From positions 1 to 36,625 of the forward strand of contig JALCME010000018.1 of assembly GCA_022648295.1 (NCBI GenBank): a stretch of DNA of 36,625 nucleotides, read 5' to 3'. Made by a program: the position numbers and the translations under genes. The notes under the pieces were generated by a model that was given only the letters and a program-made list of their open reading frames with translations, did not search any database and had not been told where the DNA came from. Position 1 is the first letter of the stretch. Every line of letters begins with the position of its first letter. Below are positions 9,033 to 17,412 of the stretch, in pieces. This DNA is from Bacteroides sp. (GTDB lineage: Bacteria > Bacteroidota > Bacteroidia > Bacteroidales > Bacteroidaceae).

Positions 9033-11000
9033 ATGAAAACTTCAAATAATTTAAAACAGGACAAACAGCTTATATTACTGTTTATCATTTCCCTGTTTTT
9101 ATCTGTAAATTCCTTAGCTCAACAAAGGATTTTAATTCATTCTCATAATGACTATAAGCAAGTTGTGCCTTTTTATGAAGCATATTCCCAGCAGGTATAT
9201 TCCATAGAAGTAGACTTGTTCGCAGAAAACGGGCAACTGCTGGTGGGACACGATGAAAAGGACTTGTCACCAGATATGACATTTGATGACTTATATCTAA
9301 ATCCAATAGTCAAAATATTCAAGCAGAACAACGGACGAGCATGGAAAGAATCTGACTATCCACTTCAATTGATGATCGAATTAAAATCACCAACCCTTCC
9401 TAGTCTGACAATGGTAATCAACAAACTCAAAGCTTACCCACAAGTTTTTGACCCCACAGTAAATCCCAACGCTGTGCGGATAGTTATAACAGGAAATACA
9501 CCCACACCAGCAGACTTTCAGAAATACCCCGATTTCATTTCTTTTGATGGCCGCATCAATGAAGAATACACCCCAGATCAATTGAAACGCGTCGCACTCA
9601 TTAGTGCTCCATTAACAGATTATGCTATTTGGAACGGTAAAGGAGGACTAAAAACAAAGGAAAAAGAGAAAGTGGCGGAAGCCATTGAAACAGTGCACAA
9701 CTTAGGAAAACCCATACGTTTTTGGGCAACCCCCAACTCCATTACAGCATGGAATACGCTGCATACCATGGGCGTGGACATCATGAACACCGACAAAGTT
9801 GAGGCTTGTACCGATTTCTTTCGCAATTTCGAAGATAAAAATTATTGTATTGCAGAAAACAAAGATGAAGACATAAATGGAGTTATCAAAACCGACCGTC
9901 TGGATAAAACAACATCTGGCTTCCAAGGCTTTAATCGCAAAGAAATACAATTATCCAAACGCATCGACATTTATACTCCTACTTATCGGAACGATGGTGC
10001 CAATAAACCAGTGAGAAATATTATCCTCCTCATCGGCGACGGCATGGGATTAGCCGAGATAAACGCTGCTGCAATTGTAAATAAAGGATTATCTCTACTA
10101 AACCTTAAGCATATCGGATTTAGCGAGACCAACGCAAAAGATAACTTTACCACTGATTCCGCTGCTGGTGGTAGCGCATTGGCTACAGGTGAATCTCATT
10201 ACAATCGCCACATCAGTATGAGTGAAAACGGAAAAGTATACCCTACCATCGCCGAAATAGCTCACGACAAAGGAATGTCCACAGGAGTTGTCACATGGGG
10301 AAACATTGCCGATGCAACACCCGCTGTATTCTATGGACACTCAGAAGAGAGGGACAATGCTGATGAAATAACAAATTGCTTACTTAACGGCAAGCTCACT
10401 TTGCTTAACGGCAGCGGAATAGAAGATCTAACAAAAAGGAAAGACAGCCAATCCTTTTTATCCGAACTAAAAAAGAAATACCGCATCGCACGATCTATTG
10501 AAGACATCAATCAGGCAAAGGATAAAGTAATCTGTATTGATGACCGCATGGACTTGGCCACAACGCAAAAAACGATTGGATTACTTGCACAAGCCACCCA
10601 ACAAGCCATAACAAAATTAACAGATACCAGTAATAAAGGTTTTTTTCTCATGGTGGAAGGAGCAAAAATAGACTATGCGGGACATGCTAATTCAGTTCCG
10701 GGTTCAGTCGTTGAAACATTGGGCTTCGACCTGGCCATTCAGAAAGCCTTAAGATTTGCAGACAGTAACGGAGAAACTCTTGTTATAGTAACGGCCGATC
10801 ATGAGACAGGTGGCTTGACTCTTGTGGACGGAAACGAAAGCAAGGGATTGATAACAGCACGCTACATGACTGATGACCACACCCCTATCATGGTACCTCT
10901 GTTTGCATACGGACCCGGTTCACAATATTTTAATGGCGTTTATAAAAACACACAAGTATTCCATAAAATGAAAGCCTTATTAGACAAATACATCAAATAG
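9033..11000 (+). CDS. Secreted fusion: GDPD/PI-PLC-like phosphodiesterase + alkaline phosphatase
   Basis: This is a 655-residue two-domain exported protein; the signal peptide ends near SVNSLAQQ. Residues about 33-290 resemble the metal-dependent TIM-barrel phosphodiesterases (GDPD/PI-PLC type): HSHNDY at 36-41, E-V-D at 59-61 and GHDE at 72-75 supply the expected His/Glu/Asp set. Residues about 325-655 are a full alkaline phosphatase. It has Asp336 (IGDGMG), nucleophile Ser376 (TTDSAAGGSALATG), Glu542, Asp547 and His551 (VEGAKIDYAGHA), Asp589 and His590 (TADHETGG), and His616 (DDHTP). All of these correspond to zinc/magnesium ligands of E. coli PhoA. The natural reading is that one protein cuts a phosphodiester and then removes the exposed phosphate. 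The exact diester substrate is inferred only from context. Confidence 0.88.
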   Translation: MKTSNNLKQDKQLILLFIISLFLSVNSLAQQRILIHSHNDYKQVVPFYEAYSQQVYSIEVDLFAENGQLLVGHDEKDLSPDMTFDDLYLNPIVKIFKQNNGRAWKESDYPLQLMIELKSPTLPSLTMVINKLKAYPQVFDPTVNPNAVRIVITGNTPTPADFQKYPDFISFDGRINEEYTPDQLKRVALISAPLTDYAIWNGKGGLKTKEKEKVAEAIETVHNLGKPIRFWATPNSITAWNTLHTMGVDIMNTDKVEACTDFFRNFEDKNYCIAENKDEDINGVIKTDRLDKTTSGFQGFNRKEIQLSKRIDIYTPTYRNDGANKPVRNIILLIGDGMGLAEINAAAIVNKGLSLLNLKHIGFSETNAKDNFTTDSAAGGSALATGESHYNRHISMSENGKVYPTIAEIAHDKGMSTGVVTWGNIADATPAVFYGHSEERDNADEITNCLLNGKLTLLNGSGIEDLTKRKDSQSFLSELKKKYRIARSIEDINQAKDKVICIDDRMDLATTQKTIGLLAQATQQAITKLTDTSNKGFFLMVEGAKIDYAGHANSVPGSVVETLGFDLAIQKALRFADSNGETLVIVTADHETGGLTLVDGNESKGLITARYMTDDHTPIMVPLFAYGPGSQYFNGVYKNTQVFHKMKALLDKYIK

Positions 11001-11047
11001 CAAAAAGATCTGTTACTCAAAAAATATTATACTTTAATAATCTGCAT

Positions 11048-12667
11048 ATGAAAAAGTATCATTCTCTCATCTTCTTATGTGCCGCTTTATACTTTATACA
11101 AAGCCCCCATATTGAAGCACAAAACACCATTTCTTCCGGTTCTTCTAAATACAAGCTTCCATATAAAGACACTTACGTTATGCAGGCACTAGTTACGGAA
11201 AACTCATTCCGCATAGCCAAACCTGAAACCATAAAACCAGGAAGTTATGAGCAAGCCCGGAAAGTATTGCCTTCACCCTATTGGGAAGGACACGATAAAG
11301 AAATTGAAATGTATTGGAAAGCCTGGAAACTGGCTATCAGCAATATATGCATGCCCGTAGACGGCTCCGGATTTGTATGCAGTTATATTTCCCCTGCATA
11401 CAATGGCAATATCTTTATGTGGGATGATGCTTTTATCACTATGTTCTGCCGGTATGGAAGAAATTTCTTTCCATTTCAAAGAACGCTGGATAACTTCTAC
11501 GCTAAGCAACATCCGGACGGTTTTATCTGTCGGGAAATACGTGCCGATGGTTCCGATTGTTTCGGACGTTATGATCCGGTAAGCACAGGACCAAATATCC
11601 TGCCATGGTCGGAAATGGCATACCTAAATCAATTTGGCGATACCGAAAGACTAAATAAGATATTCCCCGTGCTTTCTGCATACTACAAATGGTTAAAACT
11701 GAACCGAACCTGGCGGAATGGTACCTATTGGAGTAGTGGCTGGGGAACAGGTATGGACAATATGCCACGTGTACCGAGTGAATATAATACAATATACAGC
11801 AATGGACACATGATATGGCTGGATGCTTGCCTGCAACAAATCTTCATGGCTAAAATACTTCTAAAAATGGGATTCTATTTGGAAAGATGGCAGGAAATTG
11901 AAGAATTCGAAGATGAGATTAAGCATTTGTCCGAGTACATCAACAAAAATATGTGGAACGATAAAGATCACTTCTTATATGATCAATACGCTGACGGCAC
12001 ATTAAGTAAAACAAAAGGTGTTTATGCATATTGGGCTCTCCACACAGATGTACTGCCTAAAGAAAGACTTGATTCTCTAGTCAATGAGTTAAATAATCCG
12101 GAAACATTCAACCGTCCTCATAGAGTAGCTTCACTGGCAGCAAATAACCCTAAATATAAAGCAAACGGACGCTATTGGTTGGGAGGTGTATGGGCACCGA
12201 CCGATTATATGGTAATTTCCGGACTGATTGACAAAGGTTACAGAAAACTAGCTTATGAAATCGCTCAAAATCATTATGACAACATATTCAAAGTTTATGA
12301 AAAGACCGGTACATTCTGGGAATATTATTCACCGGAACAAGCAGAACCAGGCTTTCTCGCCAGAAAAGATTTCGTAGGCTGGACCGGATTGCCTCCTATT
12401 GCAGAGCTGATAGAAAATATATTTGGAATAAGAGCCAATGTGATGGAGAATCAAATTATAATTGATGTCAATCTGACGGATAGCTATGGTATAAGCAAAT
12501 ATCCTTATGGAAAGGACGGACTTATTTCTATCAAAGTGAATAAAAGAACCTCCGCAGAGGAAGAGCCCAAAGTGACCATAGACACAAACGTACCTTTTAA
12601 AGCCATCATATTATGGGGAAATCATAAAAAAGAAATAGAGGTCAAAACGGGTAAACAATCCATATAG
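11048..12667 (+). CDS. GH63/trehalase-like (alpha/alpha)6 glycosidase, exported
   Basis: This 539-residue protein has a signal peptide (MKKYHSLIFLCAALYFIQS...IEAQ) and the layout of clan GH-G (alpha/alpha)6 glycosidases (GH37/GH63). FMWDDAFITMF (W125-D126-D127) is the substrate-pocket motif. It is followed by SSGWGTGMDN (likely catalytic Asp), KGVYAYWALHTDVL, GRYWLGGVWAPTDYMV, and near the C-terminus GTFWEYYSPE and FVGWTGLPPIAELIENIFGI, which resemble the trehalase end. GH63 includes processing alpha-glucosidase I and mannosylglycerate hydrolase, and GH37 is trehalase. In a mannoside locus, removal of a glucose cap or of mannose from a small aglycone is plausible. The sequence does not decide the specificity. 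Confidence 0.75.
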   Translation: MKKYHSLIFLCAALYFIQSPHIEAQNTISSGSSKYKLPYKDTYVMQALVTENSFRIAKPETIKPGSYEQARKVLPSPYWEGHDKEIEMYWKAWKLAISNICMPVDGSGFVCSYISPAYNGNIFMWDDAFITMFCRYGRNFFPFQRTLDNFYAKQHPDGFICREIRADGSDCFGRYDPVSTGPNILPWSEMAYLNQFGDTERLNKIFPVLSAYYKWLKLNRTWRNGTYWSSGWGTGMDNMPRVPSEYNTIYSNGHMIWLDACLQQIFMAKILLKMGFYLERWQEIEEFEDEIKHLSEYINKNMWNDKDHFLYDQYADGTLSKTKGVYAYWALHTDVLPKERLDSLVNELNNPETFNRPHRVASLAANNPKYKANGRYWLGGVWAPTDYMVISGLIDKGYRKLAYEIAQNHYDNIFKVYEKTGTFWEYYSPEQAEPGFLARKDFVGWTGLPPIAELIENIFGIRANVMENQIIIDVNLTDSYGISKYPYGKDGLISIKVNKRTSAEEEPKVTIDTNVPFKAIILWGNHKKEIEVKTGKQSI

Positions 12668-12791
12668 TTAATAAAAAAGAATGCACTTTCCTTAAAACAA
12701 ATTCATAAAATAAATATTGATACAGATTATGATTGCGATACTCTGTAAGTAGAACGTCATGTCTCAACTAAACAACTTTAATTACGCCATT

Positions 12792-13613
12792 ATGAAATTA
12801 GCCATTGATTTGGGCGGAACAAATATCCGCATTGCTCAGGTAAAAAATCAAACGATTTTAAATAAGAAATCAATTCCTTGCTTATCTGTCGGGACAGAAG
12901 AAGAAGTTCTTTCTCAAATCTATAAGTTAATAGATAATATGCTGGACTCAAAGGTAACAGGCATAGGAATAGGAGTACCTTCTGTTGTCGATCATCAGAA
13001 AGGGATTGTGTATAATGTAGCGAACATTCCTTCATGGAAAGAAGTACATTTAAAACATATTCTGCAATCCAAATATCAATTACCTGTATCCGTGAATAAT
13101 GATGCTAATTGTTTCGCTCTAGGAGAAAAGCTCTATGGACAGGGTAAACTATTTTCTAATCTAATTGGAATAACTCTTGGAACAGGAGTAGGCGCTGGCA
13201 TTATTATTAATAATAGCCTATATTGTGGAGAAAACACAGGGGCAGGAGAAATAGGTTCATTATCCTACCTAAATAAAGATTTTGAATACTATTGCAGCAG
13301 CAACTTCTTTACTGATTTCCACTCTACAACAGGAAAAGAAGCATACGATAAAGCTTTAGCCGGAGATGCAACAGCAATAGATATCTGGAACGAATTTGGT
13401 GGACATCTGGGCAATTTAGTAAAAGCTATTCTTTTTACATACGACCCCACAGCAGTCATCTTTGGTGGTAGTATTTCATCTGCTTTTCCTTTCTTTATCC
13501 AATCTTTAAAGAAAAATATTCTCGATTTTCCTTATGAAAAAACATTAAAAAGTGTACATTTGCTTTGTACTGAGAACCCGGATATCAGCATATTGGGTGC
13601 CGCAGCATTATAA
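12792..13613 (+). CDS. ROK-family sugar kinase (cytoplasmic hexokinase)
   Basis: This ROK-family kinase has no signal peptide. The start is placed at ATG 12792 (MKLAIDLGGTNIR), since ROK enzymes begin almost directly with the ATP-binding DLGGT. An upstream in-frame ATG at 12759 adds 11 unremarkable residues and remains possible. Visible motifs are GIGVPSVVD, the catalytic Asp in NNDANCFALGE, and ITLGTGVGAGIIIN. The zinc motif usual in the family (CGCGxxGCxE after GxGEIGH) is missing: the sequence runs GAGEIGSLSYLNKDFEYYCSS, with one Cys and Ser in place of the His. The stop is 5 bp before the regulator gene, so the two are cotranscribed. Likely role: phosphorylating the mannose or glucose released by the PUL. 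Confidence 0.85.
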   Translation: MKLAIDLGGTNIRIAQVKNQTILNKKSIPCLSVGTEEEVLSQIYKLIDNMLDSKVTGIGIGVPSVVDHQKGIVYNVANIPSWKEVHLKHILQSKYQLPVSVNNDANCFALGEKLYGQGKLFSNLIGITLGTGVGAGIIINNSLYCGENTGAGEIGSLSYLNKDFEYYCSSNFFTDFHSTTGKEAYDKALAGDATAIDIWNEFGGHLGNLVKAILFTYDPTAVIFGGSISSAFPFFIQSLKKNILDFPYEKTLKSVHLLCTENPDISILGAAAL

Positions 13614-13618
13614 TAGCC

Positions 13619-14779
13619 ATGATACGACTAATTTTGCTTACTGACTTTACAGAAGCCTTTGCTCAATATTTATTAAAAGGTATTCTAAAGTATTCCAAAG
13701 GACGGGAACCTTGGGCTGTATGTCGTATGCCTCCTTCCTACAAACAAAGATTTGGCATCAAAGGCGTTCTGGATTGGGCTAAAAAATGGGAAGCAAATGC
13801 TATTATTGCACAATTTGATATAACCGATGATGTGAGTGTATTTGAAGCCAATAATATAATAGCCGTGGCTCAAGACTATAAGAAACGCTTCACCAGCATC
13901 CCCAATATAACAAGTGATTATCATCTGGCAGGACGTATGGTGGCTGATTTTTTTGTTCAAAAGGGATATCGAAACTTTGCATTCTTCGGTTATAAAGATG
14001 TAGTATGGTCAGAGGAACGATGTGAAGGTTTTTTTGAGCAAATTGCCAAGTACGGGTTTAGTTCTTCCTTTTATGAATATCATAATGAGCAAATTGAAAA
14101 TTTGTGGTTTTATGAGTCTACTCCACTAATCAAATGGTTAAAGGACCTGCCAACTGCTACCGCACTCCTGGCATGCGATGATAATCAGGCAATCAAAATT
14201 ACCGAAGCTTGCAGAATAGCAGATCTGAAAATTCCCGAGGAAATTGCAGTTATGGGAGTAGATAACGATACAGTGGTATGCAATTTGTCTGAGCCGCCAC
14301 TATCAAGCCTGCATATGAATGTGGAAATGGGAGGATATGAAACGGCGGCTTTAATCGACAAAATGATAAAGAAAAAGACTAAAGAATATAAAGACATTTA
14401 CATAAAACCACTTAATATAATCAACCGCATCTCAACCGATATCTATTCAACAGATGATCCTTATGTATTACAAGCCATAAAATATATCCATCAAAACTTA
14501 TCCAATAAACTCTGTGTAGAAGACATTGTAAAACAAATACCATTATCAAGACGTTTGTTGGAAATGCGTTTTAAGAGTGTAACCGGTGAACCCATCTACC
14601 AATACATGCTTAAATTACGTATAGACAATTTTGCACAATCATTACTATCAAGTAATGAACCGATTTCAGAGATTGCTTTAAATGCAGGCTTCATCGACTA
14701 CAAAAACCTAGCCCGACAATTCAGACAGTTAAAACATTGCTCTCCATCAGAATACCGGCTACATAATAGAAAGAAGTAA
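13619..14779 (+). CDS. XylR-type transcription regulator (PBP-like sensor + AraC HTH)
   Basis: This 386-residue cytoplasmic regulator resembles E. coli XylR. Residues about 1-270 form a LacI/periplasmic-binding-protein-like sugar sensor; EEIAVMGVDNDTVVCNLSEPPLSSLHM is the typical hinge/effector end. Residues about 280-386 are an AraC/XylS double helix-turn-helix (HQNLSNKLCVEDIVKQIPLSRRLLEMRFK, then ISEIALNAGFIDYKNLARQFR and CSPSEYR). It is the last gene of PUL 1, 5 bp after the kinase. It probably senses the final monosaccharide or small sugar in the cytoplasm and activates the susC promoter, unlike the usual HTCS or ECF-sigma PUL regulators. The ligand is unknown. The gene ends 190 bp from the convergent aldolase gene. 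Confidence 0.88.
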   Translation: MIRLILLTDFTEAFAQYLLKGILKYSKGREPWAVCRMPPSYKQRFGIKGVLDWAKKWEANAIIAQFDITDDVSVFEANNIIAVAQDYKKRFTSIPNITSDYHLAGRMVADFFVQKGYRNFAFFGYKDVVWSEERCEGFFEQIAKYGFSSSFYEYHNEQIENLWFYESTPLIKWLKDLPTATALLACDDNQAIKITEACRIADLKIPEEIAVMGVDNDTVVCNLSEPPLSSLHMNVEMGGYETAALIDKMIKKKTKEYKDIYIKPLNIINRISTDIYSTDDPYVLQAIKYIHQNLSNKLCVEDIVKQIPLSRRLLEMRFKSVTGEPIYQYMLKLRIDNFAQSLLSSNEPISEIALNAGFIDYKNLARQFRQLKHCSPSEYRLHNRKK

Positions 14780-14908
14780 TGTTTAAGATGAAGCTAAAAG
14801 ACATGATTAAAAAATATTCCACAACTAATTGTACCAAGTAATTAATTTCAAGTCATAACTATGAGAAGTTCTGAAGACAAAACACGAATTGAAATAAGAC
14901 TATTCAAT

Positions 14909-14948
14909 AAAAAATTAGTCCTCGCAATATAATATTACAAGGACTAAT
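14909..14948 (-). terminator. Rho-independent terminator of the aldolase gene
   Basis: A 9-bp perfect stem is formed by ATTAGTCCT (14914-14922) and AGGACTAAT (14940-14948). Read on the minus strand it is followed directly by TTTTTT (A-run at 14909-14914 on +). It lies about 20 bp past the aldolase stop and also shields against transcription from the opposite regulator gene. Confidence 0.8.
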
Positions 14949-14969
14949 CATTATCAATAAAAGCTAACT

Positions 14970-15974
14970 TTAGTTAGCCAGTTTATCATTAGAACCAAGC
15001 ACATTAAGGATTTTATGCTTGTACAATTTTTCCATATTATCACGAGCCGGGCCTAAATACTTACGAGGGTCAAATTCTGCTGGTTTCTCTGCAAACACCT
15101 TACGTACGGCAGCAGTCATAGCCAAACGAGAATCAGAGTCAATATTAATCTTACATACGGCAGATTTGGCAGCCTTACGCAACTCTTCTTCGGGGATACC
15201 TACGGCAGCCTCTAACTTACCACCGTATTTATTAATAGTATCAACTTCTTCCTGAGGAACAGAAGAAGATCCATGTAATACAATGGGGAAGCCAGGAAGT
15301 TCTTTCATTACACCGTCCAATACATCAAATGCCAAAGGAGGAGGTATCAAACGTCCTGTCTTCGGATCTTTGTGGCATTGTTCAGGTTTGAACTTATAAG
15401 CACCATGAGAAGTACCGATTGAGATAGCCAAGCTGTCACAACCAGTTTTAGTAACAAAGTCAACAACTTCTTCCGGTCTGGTATAAGTATGGTGTTCAGC
15501 AACAACTTCATCTTCCACACCTGCCAACACGCCTAGTTCGCCTTCTACGCTTACATCAAACTGATGGGCATAATCAACAACCTTCTTTGTCAAGGCAACG
15601 TTCTCGTCATATGGTAGCTGAGAGCCATCAATCATAACAGATGAAAAGCCCATATCAATGCAAGATTTGCAAAGTTCGAAGCTATCACCATGATCCAAGT
15701 GAAGAACAATTTCAGGATGCTCACAACCTAATTCTTTAGCATATTGTACAGCACCTTCGGCCATATAACGCAGCAAAGTTTGATTAGCATAGTTACGTGC
15801 ACCTTTTGATACCTGAAGAATAACCGGAGATTTGGTCTCAGAGGAAGCCTTAATGATAGCCTGCAACTGCTCCATATTGTTAAAGTTGAAAGCCGGAATA
15901 GCATATCCGCCTTTAATAGCCTTCGCAAACATTTCCTTAGTGTTTACGAGACCTAAATCCTTGTAATTAATCAT
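14970..15974 (-). CDS. fba: Class II fructose-1,6-bisphosphate aldolase
   Basis: This 334-residue zinc-dependent glycolytic aldolase interconverts fructose-1,6-bisphosphate with dihydroxyacetone phosphate and glyceraldehyde-3-phosphate in the cytoplasm. Visible class II motifs are HLDHGD (catalytic Asp and zinc His), SVEGELG (zinc Glu), SIGTSHGAYK (zinc His), VLHGSSSVP (zinc His) and KINIDSDSR (phosphate binding). The length is complete. It is transcribed alone: a terminator follows it and a TACTTTTG element precedes it. The gene is convergent with PUL 1. Confidence 0.96.
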   Translation of the reverse strand: MINYKDLGLVNTKEMFAKAIKGGYAIPAFNFNNMEQLQAIIKASSETKSPVILQVSKGARNYANQTLLRYMAEGAVQYAKELGCEHPEIVLHLDHGDSFELCKSCIDMGFSSVMIDGSQLPYDENVALTKKVVDYAHQFDVSVEGELGVLAGVEDEVVAEHHTYTRPEEVVDFVTKTGCDSLAISIGTSHGAYKFKPEQCHKDPKTGRLIPPPLAFDVLDGVMKELPGFPIVLHGSSSVPQEEVDTINKYGGKLEAAVGIPEEELRKAAKSAVCKINIDSDSRLAMTAAVRKVFAEKPAEFDPRKYLGPARDNMEKLYKHKILNVLGSNDKLAN

Positions 15975-16013
15975 TTTGTTTAAAGTTTATTGTTAGTGAA
16001 TAAAAATTCCATG

Positions 16014-16021
16014 CAAAAGTA
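16014..16021 (-). promoter_or_regulatory. Bacteroides-type -7 element upstream of the aldolase gene
   Basis: On the minus strand TACTTTTG matches the Bacteroides -7 consensus TAnnTTTG, 40 bp before the aldolase ATG. No good -33 TTTG is present at the right distance, so the call rests on the -7 box and its position. Confidence 0.45.
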
Positions 16022-16047
16022 AGCATTATACTTTAAAAGAGAGAACA

Positions 16048-16077
16048 GGATAGCTATAAATTATAGCTTTTTATCCA
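16048..16077. promoter_or_regulatory. Palindrome upstream of the aldolase promoter
   Basis: AGCTATAA (16052-16059) and TTATAGCT (16061-16068) form a perfect dyad around one base. The outer arms GGATA (16048-16052) and TATCC (16071-16075) extend the symmetry. It lies 30-50 bp upstream of the aldolase -7 box, where an activator or repressor could bind. On the + strand it is followed by TTTTT and would look like a terminator, but no + strand gene precedes it. Confidence 0.4.
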
Positions 16078-16229
16078 CCAATACTGTTCCATTTTCAAGC
16101 AATTGAGGGATTTTAACGAAAGATTGTAATACCCATATTACAAATTGTTTTTAGCTGTCCTCTCCTCACCTCTCTCACATTTATATTATAACAACCAGGT
16201 AGAATCAAAAGTTCCAAAACCTAATGCAT

Positions 16230-17240
16230 TTACCTATCCTTTAAATAAAGTATAGTCGGTAGATGGTCACTATAACCATTCAACCAAGTCCGTCCTCCAA
16301 AAGTACGTAAAGGAGAACCTTTGTACTTCCCATCCTGTTGAATCAGATAGTTTTTGATAAAAACCTCATTATGATCATAAGATAATCCCTTCTTCGCTTT
16401 TAACAAAGGCCTGGAAATAAGAATCTGATCAAACAAATTCCACTTACCTTTATAAAGAAGTGTTCCAACTCCCTCATCCTCCAAAGTTGTCCACCAAGGA
16501 TCGTAAAAATCCCTCTTCTTTACCTGATCTTTATATTTACGGGCACCGAGAGTATGTAAACTTGCATCCATAGGATCATCATTTAAGTCTCCCATAACAA
16601 TCAATTTCATTTTTTTATCCGTCCGAAACAATGAGTCCGCCAACGCTCTTACTTGTTCGGCAGCATGAACACGCACGGATGATTGAGCTCCTCTCGAAGG
16701 CCAATGATTGACAATAAAACAAACACGCTCTCCGCCCATCTTTCCATTCACGATCAAGAAGCCACGGGTAAGATGTACGGTATCTCCATTAAACGGAATA
16801 GAAAGCACTAATCTTGAGTTTGTCACTGTAAACTGCTCCGGATCATATAGCAATGCACAATCAATGCCACGTCGATCAGGACCTTCATAATGCACAAACT
16901 TGTATTTCGCAATGGACGGTTGTTTTACAAGGTCCGTTAGCACCCTGTCATTTTCTACTTCCGCAACCCCAATAACAGCAGGGCCTTCTGAAACCTTATC
17001 ACGTGAAAGCTGCCCCAAAACTTTAGCCAAGTTTTTAAGCTTTGCCTCATACTTTTGCGAAGTCCATTTATAGCTACCTTGTGGTAAGAATTCATAATCG
17101 TTTTTACCATTATCATGAATTGTATCAAACAGGTTTTCCAAGTTATAAAACGCCACGCTATATAAGTTCCGCTCGTTTTTTTGTCCCTGTGCAGTTGTCA
17201 CGCACAGCCAGACCGAGAATAAAATAAGCAATTTCTTCAT
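16230..17240 (-). CDS. Secreted endonuclease/exonuclease/phosphatase family protein
   Basis: This 336-residue EEP-superfamily protein has an N-terminal signal peptide (MKKLLILFSVWLCVTTAQGQ) and no lipobox. Motifs in order are SVAFYNLENLFDT, VIGVAEVENDRVL (catalytic Glu), GIDCALLYDP, FIVNHWPSRG, VMGDLNDDPMD and the terminal NGYSDHLPTILYL. The NLENLFD and NHWPSR motifs put it in the nuclease-like branch common in Bacteroidetes, different from the PUL lipoprotein at 8167. It is probably a periplasmic or secreted nuclease that recovers phosphate or nucleosides. It is divergent from rpmE2 and has no functional partners nearby. Confidence 0.85.
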   Translation of the reverse strand: MKKLLILFSVWLCVTTAQGQKNERNLYSVAFYNLENLFDTIHDNGKNDYEFLPQGSYKWTSQKYEAKLKNLAKVLGQLSRDKVSEGPAVIGVAEVENDRVLTDLVKQPSIAKYKFVHYEGPDRRGIDCALLYDPEQFTVTNSRLVLSIPFNGDTVHLTRGFLIVNGKMGGERVCFIVNHWPSRGAQSSVRVHAAEQVRALADSLFRTDKKMKLIVMGDLNDDPMDASLHTLGARKYKDQVKKRDFYDPWWTTLEDEGVGTLLYKGKWNLFDQILISRPLLKAKKGLSYDHNEVFIKNYLIQQDGKYKGSPLRTFGGRTWLNGYSDHLPTILYLKDR

Positions 17241-17311
17241 TCTAAAAGTAGATTAAAATACATCGCAAAAATCTGAAATAAAAAGTTATAAACCTATTTT
17301 TTATTGAAACA

Positions 17312-17343
17312 TTTTTCTAATTCGAAGAAATCCACTATCTTTG
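17312..17343 (+). promoter_or_regulatory. Promoter of the L31 gene
   Basis: TATCTTTG (17336-17343) is an exact match to the Bacteroides -7 box TAnnTTTG. About 19 bp upstream lies a T-rich -33-like TTTTC (17312-17316). The predicted transcript starts near 17350, giving a leader of about 60 nt before rpmE2. Confidence 0.7.
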
Positions 17344-17412
17344 CGCTCTGAAAATGAAGACCATTACACTTTCAATTAAATATAGAATAATAAATTAAAA
17401 CTAATAATAAAA

